Assembly (NCBI RefSeq): GCF_006716425.1
Contig: NZ_VFOZ01000001.1
Location: 3,720,001-3,784,000 of the forward strand
Direction of reading: 5' to 3'
Origin: Actinoallomurus bryophytorum
GTDB taxonomy: Bacteria; Actinomycetota; Actinomycetes; Streptosporangiales; Streptosporangiaceae
DNA: 64,000 nucleotides
Below are positions 1-8,377 of this stretch, one piece after another (position 1 is the first letter of the stretch; every line of letters begins with the position of its first letter). The notes beneath the pieces were generated by a model. That model searched no databases. It saw only the letters and a program-made list of their open reading frames with translations, and was not told the origin of the DNA. The position numbers and the translations under genes are program-made.

Positions 1-528
1 GAGCAGGCCGACGGCGCGTTCGACCGCTGGAAGCGCCACAACAGCACCCTCAGCCCGCACATCCTGTCGAGCACGTGGCAGGTCCCGCTTGCCTGGTTCG
101 TACCCTTCATCGCCAAAGAGCGCTGGCTGGTGCTCGGCGGGCACGACGAGAACGCCGGAGGCGGTCCCACGACCGCCACGCCCGTACGCACGCTGATCTA
201 CGTCACGCCGATGGCCCAGGCAAGGCGCCGCGTGGCGCGAGCCCTCGCCGCGGTACGGCGCCACGCCGAAGACGGATTCGATCTCGACGAGGTCGAATCC
301 GTGGGTCGCTGGCTGGAGGAGTTCCACCCGCACTCGCTGGTCGAACTCGACTACGGCGGGCTCGTGCACATCCTCGACGACGCCGCGCTACGTGCCGATG
401 AGTCCGTGGCGGAGGTGGCTGCGGCGATCACGGGCATGGAGACCGGAGAGCCCGAACTCGCGATCGCGATGCACAAGCGCGTGGTCTCCCGCTGGCGCGT
501 CGTACGAGCTCTTGAATCCGCGAACTGA
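1..528 (+). CDS. Conserved actinobacterial protein of unknown function (3' part)
   Basis: The frame is open from the first base to a TGA at 526-528, so the start lies outside the window; 175 residues are visible. The visible part has a hydrophobic-aromatic stretch (TWQVPLAWFVPF, residues 26-37) followed by two predicted helices rich in Arg and Ala. I do not recognise a catalytic motif. It sits 240 nt upstream of bldC on the same strand; from memory a conserved hypothetical gene occupies this place beside bldC in streptomycetes too. Nothing in the sequence suggests secretion or membrane insertion of the visible part. Confidence 0.75.
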   Translation, partial: EQADGAFDRWKRHNSTLSPHILSSTWQVPLAWFVPFIAKERWLVLGGHDENAGGGPTTATPVRTLIYVTPMAQARRRVARALAAVRRHAEDGFDLDEVESVGRWLEEFHPHSLVELDYGGLVHILDDAALRADESVAEVAAAITGMETGEPELAIAMHKRVVSRWRVVRALESAN

Positions 529-768
529 GGACAATTACCTGAATCAGCGCGCGATGCGACGATACGTGTCGCTAGAATCACGCAGCGTGACTCAGTCACC
601 AAAAATCGCAGAGTTGCTATCAGGGACTTGCCTGTTGCGCTGAGTGGTGGCATGGTTACGTCTTGTGATGTCAAAGTGGTTCATCCAGACCATAAGAGAC
701 ATCAGTGGCACGCGCGAGGATCAAACGCTGGATCGCTGTCATCGGTCCACGGAGGAGAGGCCGCACAA

Positions 769-972
769 ATGTCAGCTCGTACGCCAGAGGCCGAGCCCCT
801 GCTGACGCCGGCAGAGGTGGCGACGATGTTCCGCGTCGACCCCAAGACCGTCACCCGCTGGGCGAAGGCTGGGAAGTTGACGTCAATCCGGACGCTGGGA
901 GGACATCGGCGCTACCGCGAGGCCGAGGTCCGCGCTCTGCTGGGGGGGATCCCGCAGCAGCGGTCGGAGTAA
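769..972 (+). CDS. bldC: BldC, MerR-like developmental DNA-binding protein
   Basis: 67 residues, almost entirely one MerR-type winged helix-turn-helix (residues 11-59: LLTPAEVATMFRVDPKTVTR, then the RTLGGHRRYR wing). BldC of streptomycetes is 68 residues with the same sequence signature; it controls entry into development by binding cooperatively to direct repeats. It lacks the effector domain and coiled coil of classic MerR proteins. The ATG at 769 follows a GGAGGAGAGG ribosome site at 751-760 with good spacing; the reading frame is open further upstream to 628, but that extension has no ribosome site and no similarity. The gene stands alone, followed by a long gene-poor region with RNA-like hairpins. 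Confidence 0.95.
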   Translation: MSARTPEAEPLLTPAEVATMFRVDPKTVTRWAKAGKLTSIRTLGGHRRYREAEVRALLGGIPQQRSE

Positions 973-1085
973 CTCGAAACCACCCCGACCGGGGATCGGC
1001 GCGCCTGAGGGATCGCCGATGGCCGCCGTAACAAGGGGGGCGCACCGGTCGGCTGCGGGTCAGCCGTGGTCGGTCGCGTGACGTT

Positions 1086-1322
1086 GACCGCGATGTGGCG
1101 GAGCCACCGCCACGTGTGGGCGGTCGGGGAGCTTTCCACTGAAAGTTGTGTCGGCCCCGTTCCCAAACGGGGTCGTGTAGGGGGGTTCTACGGACTCCGC
1201 GCGGGTCGTCTCCGGCCTGGAGGGGCCATCGTTCCGTTCAGGATCGACGGCCGCTTCGGACTGGAGACGACTCACGCTGAAGGTACGGATGTCCCGCCCA
1301 GGCCGGGTGGGGCATCCGTATC
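1086..1322 (+). ncRNA. Candidate structured RNA downstream of bldC
   Basis: Four stems fold on the + strand. A nested pair: 1086-1091 with 1120-1125, enclosing 1095-1101 with 1107-1113. A hairpin 1153-1160/1167-1174. A long-range stem 1203-1215/1261-1273 (13 bp) closing a multi-branched loop. An 18-bp hairpin 1282-1299/1305-1322 with loop AGGCC. The last two contain G-U wobbles that are productive only if the + strand is transcribed; the other strand would have A-C mismatches. It may be the bldC 3' UTR, a separate small RNA, or a terminator (last hairpin). No U tract follows, which is usual in actinobacteria. No known RNA family recognised. Confidence 0.35.
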
Positions 1323-1599
1323 GCCGAAACCGAAGCTCAGAGAGATCATTCGGGCGCCCTGAGCCGCGATGAAGCGCGTAGCGCACAGCCCAGGGCCAGG
1401 GATGATCGAGGCCAGCCCGAAATCGCTCGTACTACGCAGAGCGGACGCCTCACGCGCCCAAAACCGCCGGACACGCCCAAAGGGCCTAGACACGCCCGAG
1501 ACGTCGCCAGCGAACGCCTGAACGCCCCGGACGACACGCCCGGAAGCGGCGAGGTACGAAATATTCGCCGTACGGCCCGGCCAGGCCATCCTGAGGTCA

Positions 1600-1800
1600 G
1601 CCAAGGCGCCGTGCGGGTCGGCCAAGGTACCGAGAGGGTCGGCCAAGATGCCCGAAGAGCGCACAAGGCGCCACGAGGGTCGACCAAGATGCCTGAAGGG
1701 CGCACAAGGCACCGCGCGGGTCGGCCAAGGTGCCGCAAGGGTCGACCAAGACGCCCGAAGGGCGCACAAGGCGCCGCGCGGGCGGCGCAAGGCGCCGACA
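1600..1800. repeat. Imperfect tandem repeats, about 20 and 42 nt units
   Basis: Repeating GGGTCGGCCAAG / GGGTCGACCAAG cores, about every 20 or 42 nt, alternate with CGCACAAGGCGCC-type segments (for example at 1650-1680, 1700-1720, 1755-1785). Long open frames cross it on both strands only because the array is GC-rich and has no stops; their translations are Arg/Pro/Gly runs without family resemblance. The rest of 973-2387 holds the RNA candidate above, a second repeat at 2053-2175, and nothing else I can support. Confidence 0.7.
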
Positions 1801-2052
1801 CGCAGGTCCAGCGCGGTAGACGGCGCCGATAACGGCAGGCCACGAACGACACAAGCCGCGTCCGTACGCCTGGCTGGGTGACATGAGAACGCGTCCTCGC
1901 AGGGAACAGCCAGCGGGAAAGCGTGACGGAGTGGCAGCCCTCATCGGGGCCGCGGCCTGCTCGGCGACCACCCGATCCGGTACGTCGAGGTGAGGAGACG
2001 GCACATCGGCCCTCGCGGTGGGCGATGCCGGCATCCCGCGACATCAAGCCCG

Positions 2053-2175
2053 AAATGGCCGTCCCTCGTGGGGTTGAGGGGGGTTGCCGGGGTGTCGTCG
2101 GGTCGAGGTGGCCTTCCCTCGTGAGGTCGAAGGAGGCTGCCGGGTGCCGCTGAGGGCGAGGTGGCCGTCTGTCCG
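2053..2175. repeat. Two to three imperfect copies of a ~53-nt unit
   Basis: Segments beginning TGGCCGTCCCTCGTGGGG (2057), TGGCCTTCCCTCGTGAGG (2109) and TGGCCGTCTGTCCGCG (2162) repeat about every 53 nt, with GGTTGCCGGG/GGCTGCCGGG in the middle of each unit. No gene is supported here. Confidence 0.5.
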
Positions 2176-2387
2176 CGATGTCAGGAACGCAGCCGGAAGA
2201 CACCAGAACCTCCCGTCGTCGGATGACCGATGTGCACGATGCGCTGCCCGGTTTCGGACAGGGCGTTTTTGCGGCCACTGACGCCGGAAGAGGCAGTTGT
2301 ACCGGTTACAACTCCCTTACCCAGCGATACGGCTCCATGGCGGGAATCCGCCGGACAGCAGAGACGGAAGAAGCCAGGTGAGACCGC

Positions 2388-3086
2388 CTACGCCGGGTCT
2401 CCGTCGGCGATGCGGGCGAGCAGGGCCGCCACGTCCGGATCGTGGCGTGCGGCGACGTCCAGAAGTACCACGTGATGGTCGACCAGCAGCCGTTCGAGTG
2501 CCTCGCGGGACAGGTCGCGGTGTTCGAGCCAGTCGAGGCCCGCCGTCTCCACCGACGCCATCCACGATCGCAGCGTTATGCGCAGGACCGGGCCCGGGGC
2601 CTCGACGCCGATCGAGGTGATGATGTGGTTCATCACCAGGCCGCGGATCCCGTCCAGGACCTCGCCGACCTCACCCGAACGGTAGGCCGGGCCACCCCGC
2701 AGCAGTGCCACGAAACCGGCCGCGTGGTCCTCGACGAAGTCGAAGTAGCGATGCAGCGACACCGCCAGGCGCTCCAGGGGCTTGCCCTCCGCCGGTGGTC
2801 GCAGCAGGTCGTCCAGCTGCTTGGCGGCACTGTGCAGTGCGGCGAGGTACAGCTCCTGCTTGCCCCCGAAGTAGTGATAGACGAGCGCACGTGACGCGCC
2901 GGCGGCGTCCGCGACATCGTCGATCGAGATGTCCTCGGGCGGCCGGTCGCTGAAGAGCTGCAGTGCAGCGGAGATGAGCTCGTCACGACGCTCGTCGACG
3001 CTGAGCCGCCGCCTGCTCGGGCGGCTGTCGGATGAGCGTCGAACGGCCTGCGCAGGCTCATTCCCATCCACGGCGCGATCACCCAC
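2388..3086 (-). CDS. TetR/AcrR-family transcriptional regulator
   Basis: 232 residues. The N-terminal TetR DNA-binding domain spans about residues 33-83 (DELISAALQLFSD, helix-turn-helix IDDVADAAGASRALVYHYF, then GGKQELYLAAL); the remaining ~150 residues are the helical ligand-binding and dimerisation domain, whose inducer cannot be read from sequence. It starts with GTG at 3086, supported by a TACGCT -10 box six bases upstream (leaderless start). It is divergent from the LacI-type gene at 3316 and not obviously linked to an operon; its target could be its own promoter, the LacI gene, or a distant efflux or metabolic gene. Confidence 0.9.
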   Translation of the reverse strand: MGDRAVDGNEPAQAVRRSSDSRPSRRRLSVDERRDELISAALQLFSDRPPEDISIDDVADAAGASRALVYHYFGGKQELYLAALHSAAKQLDDLLRPPAEGKPLERLAVSLHRYFDFVEDHAAGFVALLRGGPAYRSGEVGEVLDGIRGLVMNHIITSIGVEAPGPVLRITLRSWMASVETAGLDWLEHRDLSREALERLLVDHHVVLLDVAARHDPDVAALLARIADGDPA

Positions 3087-3092
3087 GCTGGC

Positions 3093-3098
3093 AGCGTA
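3093..3098 (-). promoter_or_regulatory. -10 box of leaderless TetR gene
   Basis: Read on the - strand, TACGCT lies six bases before the GTG start at 3086, placing the transcript start on or at the start codon. Confidence 0.5.
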
Positions 3099-3315
3099 TC
3101 CGAGCCCGCGTCCAATACAGGGCCGCCCATGCCAGGTCAGGCATCGAAAGACGCCTCAAACGCCGCCTAGTGGCATGCCCGAAAGTCCAGTCCGGGTCGC
3201 CCCTTACGCACTGTTACAGCCGCCAGCGGGGTTGTGGGGGCATCATGGCATCCCTTGCGGCGGTCCGTCTGTCTCTGCCCCGATTCAGTGGACCCCCTGG
3301 GCTACAGGAGATTCG

Positions 3316-4344
3316 ATGGCAGCAGAGGACCGACGCCGGGAGAAGGCCGTGGCGGCAAAGCCCACCATTCGCAACGTGGCGGAGCGGGCAGGCGTGTCCA
3401 AATCGCTGGTCTCGCTCGTGATGCGCGGATCCCCGCATGTCAGTGAGCAGCGCCGGCAGGCCGTGCTCAAGGCCGCCAGAGAGCTGGGCTACCGGCCCAA
3501 CGCGGTCGCTCGCAGCCTGGTCGAAGGGCGTACGCGCCTGATCGGTGCGCTGGTCGCCGACCTGCACAACCCCTTCTTCGCCGAGTTCCTCGACGGATTG
3601 CAGGAGAGCCTGCACGGCGAGGGACTGCGCATGCTCGTCGGCAGCGGCCGGTGGGATCCGCACTTCGAGGCGGAGGCGGTCGAGGCGTTCCTGGAGATGC
3701 GGGTCGACGGGCTCGTACTCCTCAGCGTCGTGCCCGACTCGCTCACCGAGGCGTCCAAGAGCGTCCCCGTGGTCGTCGTCGGTGAGCGTGACGTCGAGGG
3801 CGTCGACATCGTCGTGGACGACGACGAACTCGGTGCGCGGCTGGCCGTGGACCACCTCGTCGGCCTCGGCCACGATCGGATCGCCCACATCGAGGGCGCG
3901 CCCTCGACCACCGCGCACTATCGGCGTACCGGGTACGAGCAGGCCATGCGGCGGCACGCGTTCGAGGATCGGATCGTCGTGGAGCCCGGCGACTTCACCG
4001 AGGAGGGCGGCTACCGCGCCGCGCGCAAGCTGCTGTCCCGCGACCCGCGTCCCACCGCGATCTTCGCCCCGAACGACCTGGTGGCCACCGGGGTGCTGTC
4101 CGCCGCGGACGAGCTCGGCCTGCACGTGCCCGACGACGTCTCGATCGTCGGGTACGACAACACCCACCTCGCCGCCATCCGGCACATCTCGCTGACGAGC
4201 GTGGACCAGCCGCGCCGCGACATGGGCCGGGTCGCCGCCGAACGCCTGTGCGCCCGCATCGAGGACCCTCTACGGGAGCCGCTGCAGACGCTCGTCGTAC
4301 CCCACCTCGTGATCCGCGCGACCACAGGCCGCGCACCGCACTAG
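3316..4344 (+). CDS. LacI/GalR-family transcriptional regulator
   Basis: 342 residues. LacI helix-turn-helix and hinge at residues 16-70 (TIRNVAERAGVSKSLVSLVM ... ELGYRPNAVARSL), then a periplasmic-binding-protein-like sugar domain (about 75-335) with the family signatures LIGALVADLHNPFFAEFLDG, IFAPNDLVATGVLSAADELG and VSIVGYDNTHLA. These proteins repress sugar-uptake or glycosidase genes until a sugar binds. The ATG at 3316 follows AGGAG at 3306-3310; the frame is open back to 2929 but that part overlaps the divergent TetR gene. No sugar transporter or hydrolase lies nearby, so its regulon is not evident. Confidence 0.93.
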   Translation: MAAEDRRREKAVAAKPTIRNVAERAGVSKSLVSLVMRGSPHVSEQRRQAVLKAARELGYRPNAVARSLVEGRTRLIGALVADLHNPFFAEFLDGLQESLHGEGLRMLVGSGRWDPHFEAEAVEAFLEMRVDGLVLLSVVPDSLTEASKSVPVVVVGERDVEGVDIVVDDDELGARLAVDHLVGLGHDRIAHIEGAPSTTAHYRRTGYEQAMRRHAFEDRIVVEPGDFTEEGGYRAARKLLSRDPRPTAIFAPNDLVATGVLSAADELGLHVPDDVSIVGYDNTHLAAIRHISLTSVDQPRRDMGRVAAERLCARIEDPLREPLQTLVVPHLVIRATTGRAPH

Positions 4345-4376
4345 ATCTACCTGCGGCATCGCTGATCTACCTGCGG
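4344..4376. repeat. 13-bp direct repeat after the LacI gene
   Basis: GATCTACCTGCGG occurs at 4344-4356 and again at 4364-4376, a 20-nt period (two helical turns on the same face). The first copy touches the LacI-gene stop codon. Autoregulatory site or chance duplication; no inverted symmetry typical of LacI operators. Confidence 0.5.
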
Positions 4377-4511
4377 TCCCGGGGTGGTGATCGCGGGTCT
4401 GGTGACGGTAAGCGCCTCGTCAAGTCTGGCCGGACCGGTGTGCCGTTCACCGTGCGGCCGGTCTTAATGGGTGAGCACACCAGCCGCTCGGCGGGCTGGG
4501 GGGCGGAGGAG

Positions 4512-4539
4512 GACGGCCCTACCGGGGGGAAGGGCCGTC
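4512..4539 (+). other. Hairpin in the leader of the 78-aa gene
   Basis: GACGGCCCT (4512-4520) pairs perfectly with AGGGCCGTC (4531-4539) around a 10-nt purine-rich loop, 47 nt before the next start codon. It could be a terminator for the LacI gene or a leader structure. Confidence 0.4.
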
Positions 4540-4586
4540 GTCGTCGCAGGGACCGCCGAGCGGCAATCAATACCGGGGGGTTGATC

Positions 4587-4823
4587 ATGCGTGATCCGGA
4601 ACTGGTGTCATGCGCCCAGCGGGCCGCGAGCGAGCTCGAACGCGCGTGGTCACAGTGGCGGCGCGCGCGTGGCCTGATCGAAGAGGTCTCCGAATCGGTC
4701 GCCAGTTACGTCGCCCACTCGATCGACCACCCATGGGGCCGTCCGCGCGTGGTGCTCGGCCTCGACGCGGAAGAGGCACGTGCCCTCGCCGCGCTGCTCG
4801 GCAAGGAACACGCCTACCTGTAG
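4587..4823 (+). CDS. Small conserved-type protein of unknown function (78 aa)
   Basis: 78 residues, starting MRDPELVSCAQRAASELERA. It is predicted mostly helical, soluble and acidic, with Trp residues at 21, 24 and 49 and a C-terminal helix (LDAEEARALAALLGKEHAYL). The ATG at 4587 follows a run of six G at 4575-4580. The frame is open upstream to 4248 but that part overlaps the LacI gene. I do not recognise the family; the composition and codon use match the neighbours, so it is probably a real gene. The -QWRRARG- centre could contact nucleic acid, but that is only a composition argument. Confidence 0.6.
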   Translation: MRDPELVSCAQRAASELERAWSQWRRARGLIEEVSESVASYVAHSIDHPWGRPRVVLGLDAEEARALAALLGKEHAYL

Positions 4824-4900
4824 CCGGCGGCTGCGGGATCCCAGGCGTGGCCGTCGTCGCCACAACTCAGCGCGGAGAGGGCGGCGGCGGTCACCTTGCC

Positions 4901-4938
4901 GTACGTGGGGCCGTACGTACGGGGCCGTGTACGGGGCC
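4901..4938. repeat. Short GTACGGGGCC repeat
   Basis: Three close copies of a 12-14-nt unit (GTACGTGGGGCC, GTACGTACGGGGCC, GTGTACGGGGCC) lie 75-110 nt before the amidase gene. Function unknown. Confidence 0.5.
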
Positions 4939-5012
4939 GTGATCTGCGGTGGAGCAGGGCTTTACCGCCTTCGGGACATAGCTGCCGGAGGTGTTTGGCA
5001 CACTGGGCAGTG

Positions 5013-5849
5013 ATGCCTTCTCTGATGACGCACTCCGGACGAAGAACTTTCGGGGCCTTGGCGATCACTGCCGCGGCCGGACTCCTCTGTGGCTGCGGGT
5101 CCGGTGACGGCTCCGCCGCGTCGGCCACCCCGCCGTCGGCCGTGACGACCTCGGCCGCCGCCGCGGCGTCCACACCTGCGCCGCCGCAGGGCTCCCTCGC
5201 CGGAAAGGTCATCGTGATCGACCCGGGTCACAACGGCGCCAACGCCTCGCACCCGGCGATCATCAACAAGAAGGTCAACGTCTACAACGGGTACAAGCCG
5301 TGTAACTCGACCGGCACCGCGACGAACGACAACTACGCCGAGCACGCGTTCACCTGGGACGTCGCGAACCGCCTCGCGAAAGACCTGCGCGCCAAGGGCG
5401 CCAAGGTCATCCTCACCCGCAAGAACGACAAGGGCGTCGGACCGTGCGTCGACGAGCGGGCGAAGATCGCCAACCGGGCGCACGCCGATGCCAGCCTCGC
5501 GATCCACGGTGACGGTGCCCCGGCCAGCGGCCATGGCTTCCACGTCATCGAGCCGGCCGTGATCAAGGGCCACAACGAGAAGGTCGTGCCCAAGTCCGAC
5601 AGGCTCGGCCTGGACATCCGTAACGCCTTCCACCAGGGCACCGGCATCCCCTACTCCAGCTACCTCGGCAAGAAGGGCCTGGACGTCCGCAGCGACCTGG
5701 GCGGTCTCAACGTGGCCACCGTGCCGGCCGTGTTCATCGAATGCGGCAACATGCGCAACGCCGGTGACGCCGCCAAGATGAAGAGCCCCGCCGGACGCCA
5801 GCGCATGGCCGACGCGCTCGCCCAGGGCTTCGTGAAGTTCCTGTCCTGA
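5013..5849 (+). CDS. N-acetylmuramoyl-L-alanine amidase (Amidase_3), lipoprotein-type
   Basis: 278 residues. Zinc amidase that cleaves the lactyl-amide bond between peptidoglycan glycan and stem peptide, acting outside the membrane. The N-terminus has RR, a hydrophobic stretch and Cys at 26/28 (GLLCGC), compatible with a lipoprotein signal, then a Ser/Thr/Ala/Pro linker to residue 60. Zinc ligands visible: His73 (VIDPGHNG), Glu110 (NYAEHAF) and His165 (LAIHGDG); the catalytic Glu is in VFIECGNMRN near the C-terminus. Cys97 and Cys145 could form a disulfide as in the mycobacterial homologue Rv3717. Start ATG 5013; GTG at 5010 and ATG at 5025 are alternatives. Confidence 0.9.
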   Translation: MPSLMTHSGRRTFGALAITAAAGLLCGCGSGDGSAASATPPSAVTTSAAAAASTPAPPQGSLAGKVIVIDPGHNGANASHPAIINKKVNVYNGYKPCNSTGTATNDNYAEHAFTWDVANRLAKDLRAKGAKVILTRKNDKGVGPCVDERAKIANRAHADASLAIHGDGAPASGHGFHVIEPAVIKGHNEKVVPKSDRLGLDIRNAFHQGTGIPYSSYLGKKGLDVRSDLGGLNVATVPAVFIECGNMRNAGDAAKMKSPAGRQRMADALAQGFVKFLS

Positions 5850-5873
5850 CGGCCGCCCCGGAAGAATACGGGC

Positions 5874-7283
5874 ATGCCAGATCGACCAGCACGCGTACGT
5901 GACCTCTTCGAGCAGGCCGGCTACACCGTCGACGGCGTACGGGACCTGCTCGGGCCGGTCGCCGGGGCCGCGCTGGCCCGCGACGAGATCGTTCCCGCGC
6001 TGCGCGCCGCACGCGGCGATACGCCCCTGGAGACCCTGCTCCGGCTCTTCTGGCTCCAGGTGCCGGTGCCAGGCGCGGCACTCGACTTCGAGGACCTGAC
6101 CGCGCTGGGCCTGGTCGAGCGCGACGGCGACGAGGTACGGGCCCGTCTGCACGTCGAGCCCGTCGAGTCCACCCCGAACGGCTACGTCGTCTCCGACCTC
6201 AAGGCGCGCCCCGGCGGCAGCCCCCTGCGCGACGACCACGTCGTCGGCCAGGGCGGAGCCTCGGCCAACCTCGCCCAGCTCGTTGTCCACAGGCCTGTGG
6301 ACAACCTTCTCGATCTGGGGACAGGCTCGGGAGTCCAGGCCGTCCACCTGGCCGGACGCGCCCAGCGGATCACCGCCACCGATCTCAACCCGCGCGCCCT
6401 CGAGCTGGCCGCACTGAGCTTCGCCCTGTCCGGGGTCGAGGCGGAGCTGCTCGCCGGTGACCTGTTCGCGCCGGTCGAGGGCCGGGAGTTCGACCTGATC
6501 GTCTCCAACCCGCCGTTCGTCATCTCCCCGGACCGGCGGTTCGGCTACCGCGAGTCCGGCCTCCAAGGTGACGAGGTCTGCCGCCGGCTCGTACGACAGG
6601 CGCCCCGCCACCTCGCCGAGGACGGCTGGTGCCACCTGCTCGCCAACTGGCTGCACGTCGACGGCGAGGACTGGCACGATCGCGTCGCCGGCTGGATCGA
6701 GGGCGTGGACGGCTGGGCCGTACAGCGGGACGTACAGGATCCGGCGGAGTACGCCGAACTCTGGCTGCGCGACTCGTGCGAGGCGGGCACCCCTGAGTAC
6801 CGCGAACGCTACGACGCGTGGCTGGAGCACTTCGAGCGGCACAAGGTCACCGGCGTCGGCTTCGGCTGGATCACCCTGCACCGCGGCGACGGCCGCGAGG
6901 ACGTACGCGTCGAGGACCTGCGGCACGCCGTCGACCTGCCCGTGGGCGCCTATGTGGAAGACCTCATGCGCGGCCGTACGGACCTGACGCCCGCCACGAT
7001 GCTGCGCACCGCCGACGGGGTCGTCCAGGAGCAGGTCGGCCCGCCCGGCGCCGAGGATCCCGAGCGCATCGTGCTGCGGCAGACCCGCGGACTGCGCCGC
7101 GCCGCCCAGGTCGGCACCGTCGAGGCGGCGCTCGCCGGCGCCTGCGACGGCGATCTTCCGCTCGGGCCGCTGCTGGAGGCGATCGCCCAGCTCACAGGCG
7201 CGGATCCCGGCGTCGTACGCGAGCGTGCCCTTGCCGTGATGCCGGATCTCGTCGCCGATGGGTTCTTTGACATCATCGGCTGA
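5874..7283 (+). CDS. Class I SAM-dependent methyltransferase with N-terminal extension
   Basis: 469 residues. SAM-binding motif I is LLDLGTGSG at 145-153, the acidic loop is TATDLN at 167-172, and NPPF at 212-215 is the motif of N-methyltransferases of the HemK/RlmG/N6-adenine type that methylate an amide or ring nitrogen. About 140 residues precede the catalytic domain and a ~170-residue all-alpha C-terminal region follows it, a layout I know from actinobacterial proteins of unknown substrate. The TGA stop shares its last A with the ATG of the next gene (7283), implying translational coupling. Confidence 0.82.
   Translation: MPDRPARVRDLFEQAGYTVDGVRDLLGPVAGAALARDEIVPALRAARGDTPLETLLRLFWLQVPVPGAALDFEDLTALGLVERDGDEVRARLHVEPVESTPNGYVVSDLKARPGGSPLRDDHVVGQGGASANLAQLVVHRPVDNLLDLGTGSGVQAVHLAGRAQRITATDLNPRALELAALSFALSGVEAELLAGDLFAPVEGREFDLIVSNPPFVISPDRRFGYRESGLQGDEVCRRLVRQAPRHLAEDGWCHLLANWLHVDGEDWHDRVAGWIEGVDGWAVQRDVQDPAEYAELWLRDSCEAGTPEYRERYDAWLEHFERHKVTGVGFGWITLHRGDGREDVRVEDLRHAVDLPVGAYVEDLMRGRTDLTPATMLRTADGVVQEQVGPPGAEDPERIVLRQTRGLRRAAQVGTVEAALAGACDGDLPLGPLLEAIAQLTGADPGVVRERALAVMPDLVADGFFDIIG
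6283..6304. other. Two inverted DnaA boxes forming a perfect 22-bp palindrome
   Basis: TTGTCCACA at 6283-6291 and its inverse TGTGGACAA at 6296-6304, joined by GGCC, form a perfect palindrome inside the methyltransferase gene. TTGTCCACA is the preferred DnaA box of high-GC actinobacteria. Coding frame across it reads VHRPVDN. Confidence 0.6.
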
Positions 7284-8377
7284 TGGTCCCGATTCGTACG
7301 CTCACGCTCGGCGTGGCCGAGCCGCACCCGCTGTCCGGCGACGTCATCGCCAAGGCCGCCGAGGCGTTGCGCCGCGCCGAGGCGGCATGCCACGACGACG
7401 GCCGCGAGGTGCAGACGCTGCGGCTGTCCACGCGTCCGGTCTTCGGCGACATGACGCCGACCGCCGCGTACGCGCGTGACCTGCAGGCGATGCTCGACGA
7501 CGCGGGGCTCGTCTACTGCTCGCTCGGTCCGGCGACCGATGGCGTCGAGATCATTCCTGACCTGCTGATCGGCAACGACGCCCTGCACTGCACGGTCCGC
7601 CTGGACGGCAACACCGGCGCGGCGCGGCCGGCCGCCGAGGCGATGCTGCGGCTGGCGAACGGGACCGAGGAGGGCTTCGGCAACTTCCGGTTCGCCGCGC
7701 TGGCGTGCGTGCCCGCCGGCGCGCCGTTCTTCCCCGCCGCCTATCACGAGGGCCCGGCGAGCCTCACCGTCGGCCTGCAGGGCGCGAGCATCGCCGTCCA
7801 GGCCGCTCAGGGCGGACTCGACGGGCTGACCGAGCGCGCCGCCGCGGCGATCACGACGGAGGCGACACCGGTCGTACGGCTCGTGGAGCGGGTGGCCTCG
7901 GAGCTGGGCGTGCTCTTCGGCGGGATCGACCTGTCGCCGGCGCCCAACGGCACCGACAGCATCGGCGCGGCGTTCGAGGCGACGTCCGGCGAGTTCGGCG
8001 CCCCTGGCACGCTCGCGACGGCGGCCGCGCTGACCGCCGCGCTTCGCGGCACCACGCTGCCGACCTGTGGATACAACGGGCTGATGCTGCCGGTGATGGA
8101 GGACGTCGTCCTCGCGCGCCGCTGGGAGGAGGGCCGGATCGGCCTGCACGACCTGCTGGCCTACTCCTCGGTCTGCGGCACCGGCCTGGACACGGTCCCG
8201 CTGCCGGGCGACAGCTCGGCCGACGACATCGCCCGCCTGCTCCTGGACGTCACCGCGCTGGCCGTACGCCTGCGCAAGCCCCTGTCGGCGCGGTTGTTCC
8301 CGGTGCCGGGTACGCGTACGGGTGACCGTACGGCCTTCACCTCGCCCTACCTCACCAACACCACGGTCAGGTGGTGA
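7283..8377 (+). CDS. DUF711 (UPF0210-like) family protein
   Basis: 364 residues matching the DUF711 family, whose members resemble glycyl-radical-type barrels but have no established reaction. Recognisable family segments are GNFRFAALACVPAGAPFFPA, the FGGIDLSPAP motif near residue 215 and GYNGLMLPVMED with SSVCGTGLDTVPLPGD towards the end; Cys residues in ALACVP, TCGYNG and SVCGTG are well placed to act. The start ATG overlaps the methyltransferase stop by one base, so the two are almost surely co-translated and may work on the same substrate. Its 3' end overlaps the convergent hydrolase gene by 11 nt. Confidence 0.85.
   Translation: MVPIRTLTLGVAEPHPLSGDVIAKAAEALRRAEAACHDDGREVQTLRLSTRPVFGDMTPTAAYARDLQAMLDDAGLVYCSLGPATDGVEIIPDLLIGNDALHCTVRLDGNTGAARPAAEAMLRLANGTEEGFGNFRFAALACVPAGAPFFPAAYHEGPASLTVGLQGASIAVQAAQGGLDGLTERAAAAITTEATPVVRLVERVASELGVLFGGIDLSPAPNGTDSIGAAFEATSGEFGAPGTLATAAALTAALRGTTLPTCGYNGLMLPVMEDVVLARRWEEGRIGLHDLLAYSSVCGTGLDTVPLPGDSSADDIARLLLDVTALAVRLRKPLSARLFPVPGTRTGDRTAFTSPYLTNTTVRW

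Noticed and set aside
1066-1362. 98-codon open frame on the + strand after bldC
   Set aside because: No ribosome site, no family resemblance, and the sequence is better explained by strand-specific RNA hairpins.
1346-2278. 310-codon open frame on the - strand, and overlapping frames of 145 and 172 codons
   Set aside because: They translate the GC-rich repeat array into Arg/Pro/Gly/Leu runs without any domain and overlap each other in several phases.
4962-6926. 654-codon open frame antisense to the amidase and methyltransferase genes
   Set aside because: It mirrors two convincing genes codon for codon; long antisense frames are expected at this GC content.
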